64,000 bases of DNA, from the NCBI RefSeq assembly GCF_041021955.1, contig NZ_CP158375.1, forward strand, positions 2,232,001-2,296,000. Direction: 5' to 3'. Made by a program: the position numbers and the translations under genes. The notes under the pieces were generated by a model. The model had not been told where the DNA came from and did not search any database. It saw only the letters and a list, made by a program, of their open reading frames with translations. The DNA comes from Caulobacter sp. 73W. GTDB taxonomy: Bacteria; Pseudomonadota; Alphaproteobacteria; Caulobacterales; Caulobacteraceae. Shown here in pieces: positions 41,007-53,242 of this stretch. The number at the start of each line of letters is the position of its first letter. Position 1 is the stretch's first letter.

Positions 41007-41786
41007 TCAGCGCCTGGACTTCAGTCCGAGCACGTCTTGCATGTCGTAGAGCCCTGGAGCTTGACCGTTCACCCATCGTGCAGCCTGCAACGCGCCACGG
41101 GCGAAGAGGCTGCGATCGCGAGCGGAATGCGACAGGGTGAGAATCTCTTCTTCTCCGGCGAAGATCACGCTGTGCTCACCGATGATCCCGCCGCCGCGCA
41201 CCACCGAAAAGCCGATGGCTCCAGGCGTGCGCGGGCCGGTGATGCCGTCGCGGCCGCGATCCGACACCGAAGCCAAGTCGACCTCACGGCCGTCGGCGGC
41301 GGCCTGGCCCAGCATCAGGGCGGTGCCGGACGGGGCGTCGACCTTGCGCTTGTGGTGGGCTTCGAAGACCTCGATGTCCCAGTCCTCGGCCGGCAGGGCG
41401 CGGGCGGCCTGGGCCACCAGGCCCATTAACATGTTCACGCCCAGCGAGAAGTTGCCGGAACGGACGATGGCGATCTTTCGGGCGGCGGCGGCGAGGCGCG
41501 CCTCCTGCTCGGGGCTCAGGCCGGTGGAGCCGATGATCAGGGCGGGACCGCCCTTGGCGGCGCAATGCTCGGCCAGGGCGACCGAGGCCTCGGGCACGGT
41601 GAAGTCGATGACCACATGGGCGACCGCCAGGGCGGAGTCCATGTCGATGAGGCCCTCGCCGACGGCGCCGGGCCGGTCGAAACGCGCGAAGACCTCTGTG
41701 TCCGCGCTGGCTTCCACCACGGCGGCGACCGCCTGGCCCATGCGGCCGAGCGCGCCGGCGACGGCGATGCGGAGGGTGTCGGACAA
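41007..41786 (-). CDS. dapB: 4-hydroxy-tetrahydrodipicolinate reductase
   Basis: 259 residues. The NAD(P) site is [23 protein letters not shown] and GSTGLS surround the cofactor; the catalytic [14 protein letters not shown] and the late [15 protein letters not shown] and [14 protein letters not shown] segment ([11 protein letters not shown]) complete the fold. It makes tetrahydrodipicolinate for lysine and peptidoglycan. The inferred start is TTG at 41784-41786, five bases after GGAGA. No other dap gene is adjacent. Confidence 0.95.
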   Translation of the reverse strand: MSDTLRIAVAGALGRMGQAVAAVVEASADTEVFARFDRPGAVGEGLIDMDSALAVAHVVIDFTVPEASVALAEHCAAKGGPALIIGSTGLSPEQEARLAAAARKIAIVRSGNFSLGVNMLMGLVAQAARALPAEDWDIEVFEAHHKRKVDAPSGTALMLGQAAADGREVDLASVSDRGRDGITGPRTPGAIGFSVVRGGGIIGEHSVIFAGEEEILTLSHSARDRSLFARGALQAARWVNGQAPGLYDMQDVLGLKSRR

Positions 41787-42012
41787 GGGAGTCTCCAGGC
41801 GGCGATTGGCGGTCGAGCTTGTCTAGTCCCGCGCCCGCCTTCCCGGGTCAAGCCGCAGCACGCGCAGGTCGGCCCCCTTTAGCCGAACAGGCGTTCACCG
41901 CGGCGGCTGTTGTGGGGCGTCGAGGCGCTCGCTAGGGTGCGTGCCCTTCATCACAAGGGTTCGCCGCACGCACGGCGGCCTAGTAGAGCCTGCAGACGGG
42001 GACGAACGCCGC

Positions 42013-44301
42013 ATGAGCGACGCCGAAAAACGCGCTTTCACCGACGAGGAGGCCCTGGCCTTCCACCGCTACCCGACGCCGGGCAAGCTGGCGGTGACGC
42101 CGACCAAGCCCATGGCGACGCAGCGCGACCTGTCGCTGGCCTATTCCCCCGGCGTGGCCGTGCCCGTGCACGCCATCGCCGCCGATCCGGACGCGGCCTA
42201 CGACTACACCTCCAAGGGCAACCTGGTGGCGGTGATCTCCAACGGCACGGCGATCCTGGGCCTGGGCGACCTGGGCGCCCTGGCGTCCAAGCCGGTGATG
42301 GAGGGCAAGAGCGTCCTCTTCAAGCGCTTCGCCGACGTGGACTCGATCGACATCGAGATGACCACCAAGGAGGCCGACGAGATCATCACGGTGGTCAAGA
42401 ACATCGGCGTGACCTTCGGCGGCATCAACCTTGAGGACATCAAGAGCCCCGAGTGCTTCCGCATCGAGACCGAGCTGCAGGAGCTGCTCGACATCCCGGT
42501 CTTCCATGACGACCAGCACGGCACGGCGATCATCTGCGCCGCCGGCCTGATCAACGCCTGCGCCATCACCGGCCGCAAGCTGGAGGACGTGAAGGTCGTG
42601 CTGAACGGCCCTGGCGCCGCGGGCATCGCTTCGCTCGAGCTGATCAAGGCGATGGGCGTGCGGCCGGAGAACGTGCTGGCCGTCGACTCCAAGGGCGTCC
42701 TCTACGAGGGCCGCACCGAGGGCATGAACCAGTGGAAGAGCGCCCACGCGGTCAAGACCGACAAGCGCACCCTGGCCGAGGCCGTGGCCGGCGCGGACGT
42801 TCTGCTGGGCCTGTCGGCCAAGGGCGCCTTCACCCCCGAGATGATCGCCAGCATGGCGCCCAACCCGATCATCTTCGCCATGGCCAACCCCGATCCGGAA
42901 ATCACCCCGGAAGAGGTCAAGGCCGTCCGCCCCGACGCCATCATGGGCACGGGCCGCAGCGACTATCCCAACCAGGTCAACAACGTCCTGGGCTTCCCCT
43001 ACATCTTCCGCGGCGCCCTGGACGTGCGCGCCCGCCGCGTGAACCACGAGATGAAGATCGCCTGCGCCCGGGCCCTGGCCGAGCTGGCGCGCGAGGACGT
43101 GCCGGATGAAGTGGCCGCCGCCTATCACGGCCGCCAGCTGAAGTTCGGCCCCGATTACATCATCCCGTCGGCCTTCGATCCGCGCCTGATCTGGTACATC
43201 CCGCCGTTCGTCGCCCAGGCGGCCATGGACACCGGCGTGGCCCGCAAGCCGATCGAGGACATGGACGCCTATCGCGCCAGCCTGGCGCAGCGCCTGGATC
43301 CCACCGCCGCCTTCCTGCAGCGGATCAGCGGTTCGGTGATGAGCAGCCCGCAAAAGCGCGTGGTGTTCGCCGAGGGCGAGGAGCCGTCGGTCATCCGCGC
43401 CGCCTACGCCTTCCAGACCCAGGGCCTCGGCCAGGCGATCCTGTGCGGCCGCGAGAACCTGGTGCACCAGAACATGAAGCTGGTGGGCCTGAACCCCGAC
43501 GACACGCCGCTGGAGATCGTCAACGCCCGCCTGTCGGACAAGAACCCGGTCTATGTGGACTTCCTGTACGAGCGCCTGCAGCGCAAGGGCTACCTGCGCC
43601 GCGACGTGCAGCGCCTGATCAACCAGGATCGCAACAGCTTCGCCGCCGCCATGGTGGCCGTGGGCGACGCCGACGGCATGGTCACCGGCGTGACCCGCAG
43701 CTTCGACCAGGTGCTGGAGGAGGTTCGCCGCGTGATCGATCCGGCCCCCGGCGGCCGGGTCATGGGCATGTCCATCGTGCTGGCCAAGGGCCACACACTG
43801 TTCATCGCCGACACCAACGTCACCGAGCTGCCCGAAGCCGAGGAGCTGGTGGAGATCGCCTGCGAGGCGGCGCGCGACGTGCGCAAGCTGGGCTTCACAC
43901 CGCGCGTCGCCTTCATGTCCTACTCGACCTTCGGCAATCCGATGGGCACGCGGTCGGACAAGGTCCGCAAGGCGGTCGAGATCCTCGACTCCATGAAGGT
44001 GGACTTCGAGTACGAAGGCGAAATGCCGCCGGAACTGGCGCTGGACCCGAGCCTGCGGGCGAACTATCCGTTCATGCGTCTGACCGACAGCGCCAACATC
44101 CTGATCATGCCGGCCATCCACGCCGCCTCGATCTCGACCAAGCTGGTGCAGTCCCTGGGCGGCGCCACGGTCATCGGGCCGGTGCTGCTGGGGCTGGAGA
44201 AGTCGGTGCAGATCTGTCCGCTGTCGGCCTCGGTGTCGAAGATTCTCAACATGGCCCTGATGGCCGCCTACGATCGGCCCCTGGCCGAGGCGGGCGCTTG
44301 A
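42013..44301 (+). CDS. maeB: NADP-dependent malic enzyme with phosphotransacetylase domain
   Basis: 762 residues. Residues about 1-430 are malic enzyme: FHRYPTPGKLAV, YSPGVAVPV, the catalytic-site FKRFADVDS, LPVFHDDQHGTA-like IPVFHDDQHGTAI and the NAD(P) motif VVLNGPGAAGIAS. Residues about 440-762 form a phosphate acetyl/butaryltransferase-like domain, as in MaeB and rhizobial Tme/Dme. The enzyme converts malate to pyruvate and CO2; the PTA-like part is usually regulatory and lacks acetyltransferase activity. The ATG at 42013 gives the family length; the frame is open upstream to 41941. Confidence 0.94.
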   Translation: MSDAEKRAFTDEEALAFHRYPTPGKLAVTPTKPMATQRDLSLAYSPGVAVPVHAIAADPDAAYDYTSKGNLVAVISNGTAILGLGDLGALASKPVMEGKSVLFKRFADVDSIDIEMTTKEADEIITVVKNIGVTFGGINLEDIKSPECFRIETELQELLDIPVFHDDQHGTAIICAAGLINACAITGRKLEDVKVVLNGPGAAGIASLELIKAMGVRPENVLAVDSKGVLYEGRTEGMNQWKSAHAVKTDKRTLAEAVAGADVLLGLSAKGAFTPEMIASMAPNPIIFAMANPDPEITPEEVKAVRPDAIMGTGRSDYPNQVNNVLGFPYIFRGALDVRARRVNHEMKIACARALAELAREDVPDEVAAAYHGRQLKFGPDYIIPSAFDPRLIWYIPPFVAQAAMDTGVARKPIEDMDAYRASLAQRLDPTAAFLQRISGSVMSSPQKRVVFAEGEEPSVIRAAYAFQTQGLGQAILCGRENLVHQNMKLVGLNPDDTPLEIVNARLSDKNPVYVDFLYERLQRKGYLRRDVQRLINQDRNSFAAAMVAVGDADGMVTGVTRSFDQVLEEVRRVIDPAPGGRVMGMSIVLAKGHTLFIADTNVTELPEAEELVEIACEAARDVRKLGFTPRVAFMSYSTFGNPMGTRSDKVRKAVEILDSMKVDFEYEGEMPPELALDPSLRANYPFMRLTDSANILIMPAIHAASISTKLVQSLGGATVIGPVLLGLEKSVQICPLSASVSKILNMALMAAYDRPLAEAGA

Positions 44302-44393
44302 TCGGCCTTCACATTTCGATGGCGAGACGCGCCTGACGCCCTGAGGGGGGCGGCGGGCGATCCGCCGTCTCTTCTCTAGCGTTGGAGCGCACC

Positions 44394-45704
44394 ATGACTA
44401 CCGCCCACTCGGCGGCCATCGGCGTCGATTTCGGCACCACCAACAGCGTCGTCGCCCTGGGCGACGGGGCTGGCGGCGCGCATCTGGCCCACTTCGCCGC
44501 GCCGCAGGGCCAGGCCGCGCCGTTCCGCTCCGCCCTCAGCTTCCACGCCTCGCCGCATGATCCCGCCGAGCGGATCGTGGACGCCGGGCCCTGGGCGATC
44601 GAAAGCTATGTGGAGGACCCGCTGGAGACGCGGTTCATCCAGTCGTTCAAGAGCTACTCGGCCAGCGCCCTGTTCACCGAGACCCAGATCCTGCGCAAGC
44701 GGTACGGGTTCGAGGACCTGCTGTCGGCCTTCCTGTTGCGCCTGCGCGAACACGGTCACGGCGCCCTGGAGGCCGGGCGCCGGCTGATTGTCGGCCGGCC
44801 GGTGAACTTCGTCGGCTCCAATCCCGATCCGGACCTGGCCCTGCGCCGCTATGAGGCGGCGTTCCGGCGGCTGGGCTTCGACGACATCTGGTACGCCTTC
44901 GAGCCGGTGGCGGCGGCCTTCTTCTTTGCGCGGCGGCTTGAGCAGGACGCCACGGTGCTGGTGGCCGACTTCGGCGGCGGCACGTCCGACTTCTCGCTGG
45001 TGCGGTTCGAGCGGCATGCCGGGCGCATCCGCTCCCAAGGTCTCGCCAACAGCGGGGTCGGCGTGGCGGGCGACGCCTTCGACTACCGCATCATCGACAA
45101 TCTGGTGTCGCCGAACTTGGGCAAGGGCTCGTCCTATCGCGCCTTCGACAACATCCTGCCGATCCCCAACCGCTATTTCACCGCCTTCGCGCGATGGGAG
45201 CAACTGGCCCTGCTGCGCTCGTCCAAGGACATGAAGGACATCCGCGCCCTGGTCCGCACCGCCCTGGAGCCGGAGAAGATCGAACGGCTGGTGGAGCTCC
45301 TGGACGACAACCACGGCTACAGCCTCTATCGCGCCGTGTCGGGGCTGAAGGAGGCGCTGTCGGGCGCCGAGGCCGCGCCCTTCGTCTTCGAGGGCGGCGA
45401 CGTGCGCATCGAAGCCCAGGTCGAGCGGGCCGACTTCGAATCCTGGATCGCGCCGGAACTGGCGGCCATGGAGCGGGCGGTGGACGAGGCCCTGCGCAAG
45501 GCGAACCTGACCGAGGCCGGCGTCGATCGGGTGTTCATGACCGGCGGCTCATCCTTCGTGCCGGCCGTGCGGGAGATCTTCGAGCGCCGCTTCGGCAAGG
45601 CCAAGCTGGAGAGCGGGGCGGAGCTGGTCTCGATCGCCTCCGGCCTGGCCCTGATCGGGGCGGAGGACGACCTGTCGGCCTGGTGCTCGCGGGCGCCGGC
45701 CTAG
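44394..45704 (+). CDS. YegD-like Hsp70-family protein
   Basis: 436 residues. The actin/Hsp70 nucleotide fold is visible: IGVDFGTTNSVVAL (phosphate-1), LVADFGGGTSDFSLVRF (phosphate-2) and VFMTGGSSFVPAVREIF (adenosine motif). It has no C-terminal substrate-binding domain like DnaK. YegD in E. coli has the same size and no clear role. ATG 44394 is used; a TTG four codons upstream is the other possible start. Downstream is a palindromic repeat pair. Confidence 0.88.
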   Translation: MTTAHSAAIGVDFGTTNSVVALGDGAGGAHLAHFAAPQGQAAPFRSALSFHASPHDPAERIVDAGPWAIESYVEDPLETRFIQSFKSYSASALFTETQILRKRYGFEDLLSAFLLRLREHGHGALEAGRRLIVGRPVNFVGSNPDPDLALRRYEAAFRRLGFDDIWYAFEPVAAAFFFARRLEQDATVLVADFGGGTSDFSLVRFERHAGRIRSQGLANSGVGVAGDAFDYRIIDNLVSPNLGKGSSYRAFDNILPIPNRYFTAFARWEQLALLRSSKDMKDIRALVRTALEPEKIERLVELLDDNHGYSLYRAVSGLKEALSGAEAAPFVFEGGDVRIEAQVERADFESWIAPELAAMERAVDEALRKANLTEAGVDRVFMTGGSSFVPAVREIFERRFGKAKLESGAELVSIASGLALIGAEDDLSAWCSRAPA

Positions 45705-45713
45705 AAGGGTATC

Positions 45714-45842
45714 CCCCTCTCCCTTGATGGGAGAGGGGCAGGAGGTGAGGGTGACAGCGTCGGCGGGCTTCAGCTCGGCCGCGCCGCATCCTGAACCGCC
45801 TCCATTCCCCATCCCTGCCCTTCCCCCATCAAGGGGGAAGGG
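45714..45842. repeat. Inverted pair of REP-like intergenic palindromes
   Basis: Two hairpin units face each other. Left: CCCCTCTCCC-TTGAT-GGGAGAGGGG (45714-45738). Right: CCCTTCCCCC-ATCAA-GGGGGAAGGG (45818-45842). On the reverse strand the right unit reads CCCTTCCCCC, TTGAT, GGGGGAAGGG, then CAGGG, so both share the pattern CCCYTCYCCC-TTGAT and a following GCAGG. They look like two inverted copies of a dispersed alphaproteobacterial repeat. They may also terminate both converging genes. Confidence 0.7.
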
Positions 45843-45857
45843 AAAAGTAAGACGGAC

Positions 45858-48689
45858 CTACTTCGGACCCTTCAGCGAGGCGCTGTCGAGGTTGAGCTGA
45901 TCGACGGGGATCACCTCGGCGGTCGGCAGGACCTGGACGATGCCGCCGCCCATCTTGCTGCGGTCGCCGACGATGATGACGCTGGCCTGGGCCGGGTCCA
46001 GACGGGTGCGGGCGAAGGCCTGCACGTCGGCGGGGGTCACGGCCTCGACCTTGGCGGTGTAGCGCTGGATCTCGCCCAGATCGATGCCGTTGAACGACAG
46101 GTCCCCCAGAATGCCGGCAAGGCCGCCGGCGGTGCCCAGGGAGCGGCCATAACCGCCGATCAGCACCGACTTGCGGGCGGTCAGCTCTTCCGGCGCGGCG
46201 GGCTGGGCGGCCAGGCGGGTCAGCTCGCGCCGGAGCAGGCCGGCCACCTCGCCGGCGGACTCGTTCTTGGTCTGGGCCGAGGCCGAGAAGCCTCCGGTGG
46301 TCAGGCGCGGCGAAAGGCTGGAATTGGCGCCGTAGGACAGACCGCGCTTGATGCGGATCTCCTGGTTCAGGCGGGCCGAATAGCCGCCGCCCAGGACGCT
46401 GTTGGTGACGATGCCGGCGTAGTAGCTGGGGTCCTTGCGGGGGATGGTGGTCTTGGCGACGACCACGGCGGCCTGGCCGGTGCCCGGCAGGTCGATGATA
46501 ACCTGGCGCGGGGCGGCGGCCGGATTGACGGGTGGCGCGGTCAGGGCCTTGCCGGTCGGCGCCTTCCAGTCACCGAACGCCGAGCGCGCCAGGGCGAAGC
46601 CTTCATCCGGCGTGATGTCGCCGGTCAGCACCAGGACAGCGTTGTCCGGCCGCCAGGCGCCGGCATGCAGGGCCGTCAGGTCGCCGCGTCCGATCTTGGG
46701 CAGGGAGGCGGGGGTGCCGCCGGCCACGTGGCCCATGGGCGTGCCGGCGTAGAGCACCGGCGCGGTGACGAAGCCCGCCAGGGAGCCCGGCTGCTGGTAG
46801 GCCACCTTCAGCCCGTCCAGGGACTGGCTGCGGACCCGCTCGATCTCCTCGTCCTTGAAGGCCGGATTGCGGGCCAGGTCCGAGAAGATGGTCATGGCCG
46901 GGGCGAGGTTGCCCTTCACCACGCTGAGGCTCAGTGAGGACGACTCCCAGCCCGAGCCGGCCGACAGGTTTGCGCCCAGCGCCTCGGTCTGGGCGGCGAT
47001 GTCCTGGGCGCTGCGGGCGGCGGTGCCCTCGGTCAGCAGGTCGGCCATCAGGCTGGCGGTCCCGGCCTTGCCGGCGGGATCGGAAGAGGCGCCAGCCTTC
47101 ACCGTCAACTGGGCGGCGACCAGCGGCAGCGCGGAGCTCTTGGCCACCACCACCTTCAGGCCGTTGGGCAGGACGGTTTCGCTGGGCGAGGGCAGGACGG
47201 GGTTCACCGCCGGGCCCACGGGCGGCGGGGCCTGGCGCTGGCCTTCGGGGCGCAGGGTGACGATCTCGCCGGCGAACTTGACGCTGGGCGTGGCGGGCGC
47301 CGGGGTCGTGGTCGCCGTCTCGCCCTTCGGACGCTCCGACTCGGCCAGGTAGCGGATGGTCACGGCCCGGTCGTCGGCCATGTACTTGCGGGCGGCGGCC
47401 TGGACGTCGGCGGCGGTCACGGCCGACAGCTCGGCCACGGCGCTGTTGGCCTTGGCGGCGTCGCCCTCGGTCATCAGGGCGTAGCCCAGGGCGAAGGCGC
47501 GATCGTCGATGGTCTCGCGATTGCGCACCGCGGCGGCGATCAGCTCGGTCTTGGCCTCGTCCAGCTCGGCGGCGGTGACGGGGGTCTGGCGGATGCGGGC
47601 GACCTCGGCCTTCAGCAGGGTCTCGTTCTCGGCCAGGGTCTTGCCGCCGGCGACGATGGCTCCGGCGTAGATCAGGCCCGGCTGGGCCGGCAGGTCGGCG
47701 CCGGAGAACGCCTCGGCCGCGACCTGCTTGTCATAGACCATGGTGTTGTACAGCCGGGACGACTTGCCGCCCGACAGGATGGTGTTGAGCACCGCCGTGG
47801 CGGCGGCGTCCTTGTCCGACGCCTTGGGGCCAAGCCAGGTCATGACCACGGCGGGCAGGGGCACGTTGGGCCCGTAGGTGGTCACGGTCTTCGCCCCGGT
47901 GCGGGCCGGCTCGACGGCGGTCACGCGCGGCAAGGGCGCCGAGGGCGTCTTGATGGGGGCCAGATACTTGTCGACCCAGGCGTTGAACTGCGTCTCGTCG
48001 AAGTTGCCGACCACGATCAGAGCGGCGTTGTCGGGCCGATAATAGGTGGCGTGGAAGGCGCGCACGTCGTCGATGGTGGCGGCGTCCAGCTCTTCGATCG
48101 AGCCGATGCCCGGGCGCTTGTAAGGGTGAACCGCGTATGAGTTCTGCGGGATATAAAGGCCGAACAGGCGGCCATAGGGCTGGGCCAGGATGCGCTGGCG
48201 CAGCTCCTCCTTCACCACGTCGCGCTCGGACTTGAAGATCGCCTCATCCACGACCAGGGCGCCCAGGCGCTGGGACTCCGCCCACAGCAGGCGCTCCAGA
48301 TGCGCGGCGGGGACCACCTCGTAATAGTTGGTGAAGTCGTCATAGGTGGAGGCGTTGTTGAAGCCGCCCACGTCCTCGGTCAGGCGGTCCAGGGTCTCGG
48401 ACGGCATGTCGCGCGTGGCCTTGAACATCATGTGCTCGAACAGGTGCGCGAAGCCGGAGCGGCCGTTGGGGTCATCCTTAGAGCCGACGCCGTACCAGAC
48501 CTGAACCGTCACGTTCGGGGTCGCCGCGTCGCGTGACCAGTAGACCTTCATCCCGTTCGCCAGGGTCCGTTCCTTGTAGGCGATGGGCGGGACGGCGATC
48601 TCGGCGGCGACCGCGGGCGCGGCGGCGAAGCCGGTCAGGGCGGTGGTCGAAAGCGCGAAGGCGAGGACGGCGGCTTTGGCGAGGCGCAT
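45858..48689 (-). CDS. M16-family zinc metalloprotease
   Basis: 943 residues from the ATG at 48687-48689, preceded by GGAGA. A signal peptide (LAFALSTTALTGFAAAPAVAA) sends it to the periplasm. The first M16 unit holds the inverted zinc motif HLFEH (residues 82-86) with the distal Glu in ERDVVKEELRQR. Linker, then a second unit (about 490-940) that starts LPNGLKVVVAKSSALPLVAAQL and lacks the HxxEH, as is usual for the inactive half. Such proteins resemble pitrilysin and mitochondrial processing peptidase and degrade peptides. It is isolated between the repeat pair and acs. Confidence 0.93.
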   Translation of the reverse strand: MRLAKAAVLAFALSTTALTGFAAAPAVAAEIAVPPIAYKERTLANGMKVYWSRDAATPNVTVQVWYGVGSKDDPNGRSGFAHLFEHMMFKATRDMPSETLDRLTEDVGGFNNASTYDDFTNYYEVVPAAHLERLLWAESQRLGALVVDEAIFKSERDVVKEELRQRILAQPYGRLFGLYIPQNSYAVHPYKRPGIGSIEELDAATIDDVRAFHATYYRPDNAALIVVGNFDETQFNAWVDKYLAPIKTPSAPLPRVTAVEPARTGAKTVTTYGPNVPLPAVVMTWLGPKASDKDAAATAVLNTILSGGKSSRLYNTMVYDKQVAAEAFSGADLPAQPGLIYAGAIVAGGKTLAENETLLKAEVARIRQTPVTAAELDEAKTELIAAAVRNRETIDDRAFALGYALMTEGDAAKANSAVAELSAVTAADVQAAARKYMADDRAVTIRYLAESERPKGETATTTPAPATPSVKFAGEIVTLRPEGQRQAPPPVGPAVNPVLPSPSETVLPNGLKVVVAKSSALPLVAAQLTVKAGASSDPAGKAGTASLMADLLTEGTAARSAQDIAAQTEALGANLSAGSGWESSSLSLSVVKGNLAPAMTIFSDLARNPAFKDEEIERVRSQSLDGLKVAYQQPGSLAGFVTAPVLYAGTPMGHVAGGTPASLPKIGRGDLTALHAGAWRPDNAVLVLTGDITPDEGFALARSAFGDWKAPTGKALTAPPVNPAAAPRQVIIDLPGTGQAAVVVAKTTIPRKDPSYYAGIVTNSVLGGGYSARLNQEIRIKRGLSYGANSSLSPRLTTGGFSASAQTKNESAGEVAGLLRRELTRLAAQPAAPEELTARKSVLIGGYGRSLGTAGGLAGILGDLSFNGIDLGEIQRYTAKVEAVTPADVQAFARTRLDPAQASVIIVGDRSKMGGGIVQVLPTAEVIPVDQLNLDSASLKGPK

Positions 48690-48773
48690 GAGGGTCTCCA
48701 GATCGAGCGGAGACCCTAGCACCGGCCTTCGGCGTGGGAAGATTACGGAACGGTCATCTTCCCACGCAGGCGG

Positions 48774-50708
<1,935 letters not shown>

Positions 50709-50811
50709 GGGTCTTCTCCCGCTTATCGTTGCGGGGAACTATGCGGACCGCGAGAGGCGGCGCAAGCAGACCAATCGACTATCCGGCGCGGAAGTCTTAT
50801 ACGCCGCCGCT

Positions 50812-52476
50812 ATGTATCAAGGTCTCTCCCACACCGCCCAGGCCGCCAAGGCGTGGCCGTTCGAGCAAGCCCGCGCCCTGCTGGCCCGCGTCCTGCGCAT
50901 CCGTCTGTCCGACGCCGAGCGCGATCTCGCCGCGACGCTGATCAATGCGGGCAAAACGGACGAGGCGGTGAAGACCCTGCCGGCGCTGCAACGGCCGGTG
51001 ATCTTCGAGACCGGTTACGGCCCGTCGGGCCTGCCGCACCTGGGCACCTTCGGCGAGGTGGCGCGCACGACCATGGTCCGGGCGGCGTTCCGCGCCCTGA
51101 CCGACGACGCCATCCCCACGCGCCTGATCTCGTTCAGCGACGACATGGACGGCCTGCGCAAGGTTCCCGAGAACATCGAGAACAAGGCGGTGCTTGAGGC
51201 CGACCTCGGCAAGCCGCTGACCGTGGTGCGCGACCCCTTCGGCACCCATGACAGCTTCGGCGCGCACAACAACGCCCGCCTGCAGGCGTTCCTCGACGGC
51301 TTCGGCTTCGAGTACGAGTTCGTCTCGGCGACCGACTGCTACAAGGGCGGGCGCTTCGACGAGACCCTGCTGGTCGCCCTGGAGCGTTTCGACGCCATCC
51401 AGAAGGTCATGCTGCCGACCCTGGGCGAAGAGCGCCGCGCCACCTATTCGCCGTTCCTGCCGGTCAGCCCGACCACGGGCCGCGTGCTGCAGGTCCCGAC
51501 CCTGGAGCGTAACGTGCCCAAGGGCACGATCGTCTTCGAGGACGAGAATGGCGCCAAGGCCGAGGTCCCGGTCACCGGCGGTCACGTGAAGATGCAGTGG
51601 AAGCCCGACTGGGCCATGCGCTGGACGGCGCTGGGCGTCGACTACGAGATGGCAGGCAAGGACCTGATCGACAGCGTCAAGGTCAGCTCCCAGATCTGCA
51701 AGATCCTGGGCGGCACGCCGCCGGAGGGATTCAACTACGAGCTCTTCCTGGACGAGAACAATCAGAAGATCTCCAAGTCCAAGGGCAACGGCCTGTCGAT
51801 GGAGGACTGGCTGCGCTACGGCGCGCCGGAGAGCCTGGCCTACTACATGTTCCAGAGCCCGAAGTCGGCCAAGAAGCTGTACTTCGACGTCATCCCCAAG
51901 GCGACGGACGAGTATCTGCAGCAACTGGACGCATATCCGCGCCAGGACGAGAACCAGCAGCTGGGCAATCCGGTGTGGCACGTCCACTCGGCCCGTCCGC
52001 CGCAGAACGGCTCGCCGGTCAGCTTCTCGCTGCTGCTGAACCTGGTTTCGGCGGCGGACGCCTCGACCAAGGACATCCTGTGGGGCTTCCTCAGCCGCTA
52101 CATCCCGGGCGCGGACGCCGAAAGCCAGCCGCTGCTGGACCGCTTGGCCGGCTATGCGATCAACTACTACGAGGACTTCGTGAAGCCGAATAAGGCGTTC
52201 CGGGCTCCGACGGAGCAGGAGCGCACAGCCATGCTGGACCTGCTGGCGCGCTTCAAGGCCCTGCCGGCGGGCTGCCAGGACGCCGAGATCATCCAGAACG
52301 AAGTCTACGCCGCGGGCAAGGACGGCGGGTTCGATCCGCTGCGCGCCTGGTTCCAGGGTCTGTACGAGGTTCTCCTCGGCCAGAGCCAGGGGCCGCGTTT
52401 CGGCTCGTTCGCCGCGATCTTTGGTCTGGATCGCACCATTAAGCTTCTGGAAAGCAAAATTCTTGCCGGCCAATGA
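50812..52476 (+). CDS. lysK: Lysyl-tRNA synthetase, class I
   Basis: 554 residues. The class I catalytic fold is shown by PHLGT (residues 75-79, HIGH-like) and KISKS (319-323, KMSKS-like), not the class II motifs of LysS. It charges tRNA-Lys. Class I LysRS occurs in most archaea, spirochaetes and alphaproteobacteria, so this fits the lineage. The ATG at 50812 begins the conserved region; the frame open upstream to 50650 overlaps acs on the other strand. No class II lysS is seen in the window. Confidence 0.94.
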   Translation: MYQGLSHTAQAAKAWPFEQARALLARVLRIRLSDAERDLAATLINAGKTDEAVKTLPALQRPVIFETGYGPSGLPHLGTFGEVARTTMVRAAFRALTDDAIPTRLISFSDDMDGLRKVPENIENKAVLEADLGKPLTVVRDPFGTHDSFGAHNNARLQAFLDGFGFEYEFVSATDCYKGGRFDETLLVALERFDAIQKVMLPTLGEERRATYSPFLPVSPTTGRVLQVPTLERNVPKGTIVFEDENGAKAEVPVTGGHVKMQWKPDWAMRWTALGVDYEMAGKDLIDSVKVSSQICKILGGTPPEGFNYELFLDENNQKISKSKGNGLSMEDWLRYGAPESLAYYMFQSPKSAKKLYFDVIPKATDEYLQQLDAYPRQDENQQLGNPVWHVHSARPPQNGSPVSFSLLLNLVSAADASTKDILWGFLSRYIPGADAESQPLLDRLAGYAINYYEDFVKPNKAFRAPTEQERTAMLDLLARFKALPAGCQDAEIIQNEVYAAGKDGGFDPLRAWFQGLYEVLLGQSQGPRFGSFAAIFGLDRTIKLLESKILAGQ

Positions 52477-52529
52477 GTAGTTAATGTGAATTAATGCCGA
52501 CAGTTTTGTGATTAAGGGCATGTAATTCT

Positions 52530-52612
52530 ATTAAATGGGCGTAATGACGGCAAATTAACATGACCATTCCCCGAGCGCCGAGGTATCTCTTCCTCACGTT
52601 CAACGGCGGCCG
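52530..52612 (+). promoter_or_regulatory. Upstream region shared with the second UrcA gene
   Basis: This block and 53121-53200 align over about 80 bases. Shared elements in order: ATTAAAT, GTAATGAC, TTAA, ATG, CATTC, GAGCGC, GTAT and GTTCAACG followed by GGGCC/GCGGCC. Conservation outside coding sequence suggests a common promoter and leader. Confidence 0.55.
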
Positions 52613-52643
52613 AGAAAGGGTCGCCCACTAGGGGAATAAGATC

Positions 52644-52913
52644 ATGTTCAAGACCGTCATCGCCGCCGCTGCTCTCACCGTCGCCCTGGCCGGCGCCGCC
52701 CAGGCTCAAGTGTCCATCAAGGTCGCCGACCTGGACCTGTCCAAGGCCGCCGGCGCCGCCAAGCTGGAGCAGCGCATCGCCCGCGCCGGCCGCGCCGTCT
52801 GCAACACCGAGCGCGCCGCCTGGTCGCGCGCCCCGGAATGCCGCGCCGCTGTCCGCGCTGAAGTCCAGTCGCGTCTGGCCTCGAACGGCGCGATCCAGCT
52901 GGCCGCGCGCTAA
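52644..52913 (+). CDS. UrcA family protein, copy 1
   Basis: 89 residues. A Sec signal peptide (VIAAAALTVALAGAAQAQ) is followed by a small mature domain: IKVADLDLSKAAGAAKLEQRIARAGRAVC, with Cys residues in AVCNT and PECRAA that could form a disulfide. This is the UrcA pattern (DLDLSxxxGxxxLxxRIxxAAxxVC), a family common in Caulobacterales and sphingomonads, function unknown. A paralog follows at 53243. Preceded by AGGGGAA. Confidence 0.88.
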   Translation: MFKTVIAAAALTVALAGAAQAQVSIKVADLDLSKAAGAAKLEQRIARAGRAVCNTERAAWSRAPECRAAVRAEVQSRLASNGAIQLAAR

Positions 52914-52970
52914 GCCAAGCCTCCCCCTCCCGAACACCCCCCCCCATCCTCCAGTTCGGGAGGATCAAGG

Positions 52971-53009
52971 AGCGGGCCGCCTTCCTCCCAGGCGGCCCGC
53001 TTTTCTTTT
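52971..53009 (+). terminator. Rho-independent terminator after UrcA copy 1
   Basis: Perfect 11-base stem AGCGGGCCGCC / GGCGGCCCGCT (52971-52981 with 52991-53001) followed by TTTCTTTT. Confidence 0.9.
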
Positions 53010-53120
53010 GCCTGAAGTTGGCGCGCCATGTTTGCGCCACGAAAGCAATTTTCGCCGCATTGAGCAATTGGCGAATGTATTTCGTGCATGAATACACAAA
53101 TATTGCTTTGAAATGACTTG

Positions 53121-53200
53121 ATTAAATCAGTGTAATGACTCCGAGTTAAGATGCATTCTTTGGAGCGCGGAAGTATTCATCGCTTCGGTTCAACGAGGGC
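53121..53200 (+). promoter_or_regulatory. Upstream region shared with the first UrcA gene
   Basis: Second copy of the block described at 52530. The spacing of ATTAAAT, GTAATGAC and TTAA is the same in both; both have TTAA-N20-TTAA. Confidence 0.55.
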
Positions 53201-53242
53201 CCCTTAGCCCCCCGCCCCGCCGTCAACACCGGAGAGTTGGAA

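Noticed and set aside
41980..44121. Open frame of 713 codons on the minus strand opposite maeB
   Set aside because: Its translation is His/Asp/Gly-rich shadow sequence; maeB on the plus strand matches a family end to end.
50740..50800. GGAAC before lysK as a SigT promoter
   Set aside because: No CGTT or GGTT at 16-17 bases downstream.
52481..52494. CtrA box (TTAA-N7-TTAA) after lysK
   Set aside because: The spacing is 6, not 7, and this region is AT-rich, so TTAA pairs are expected by chance.
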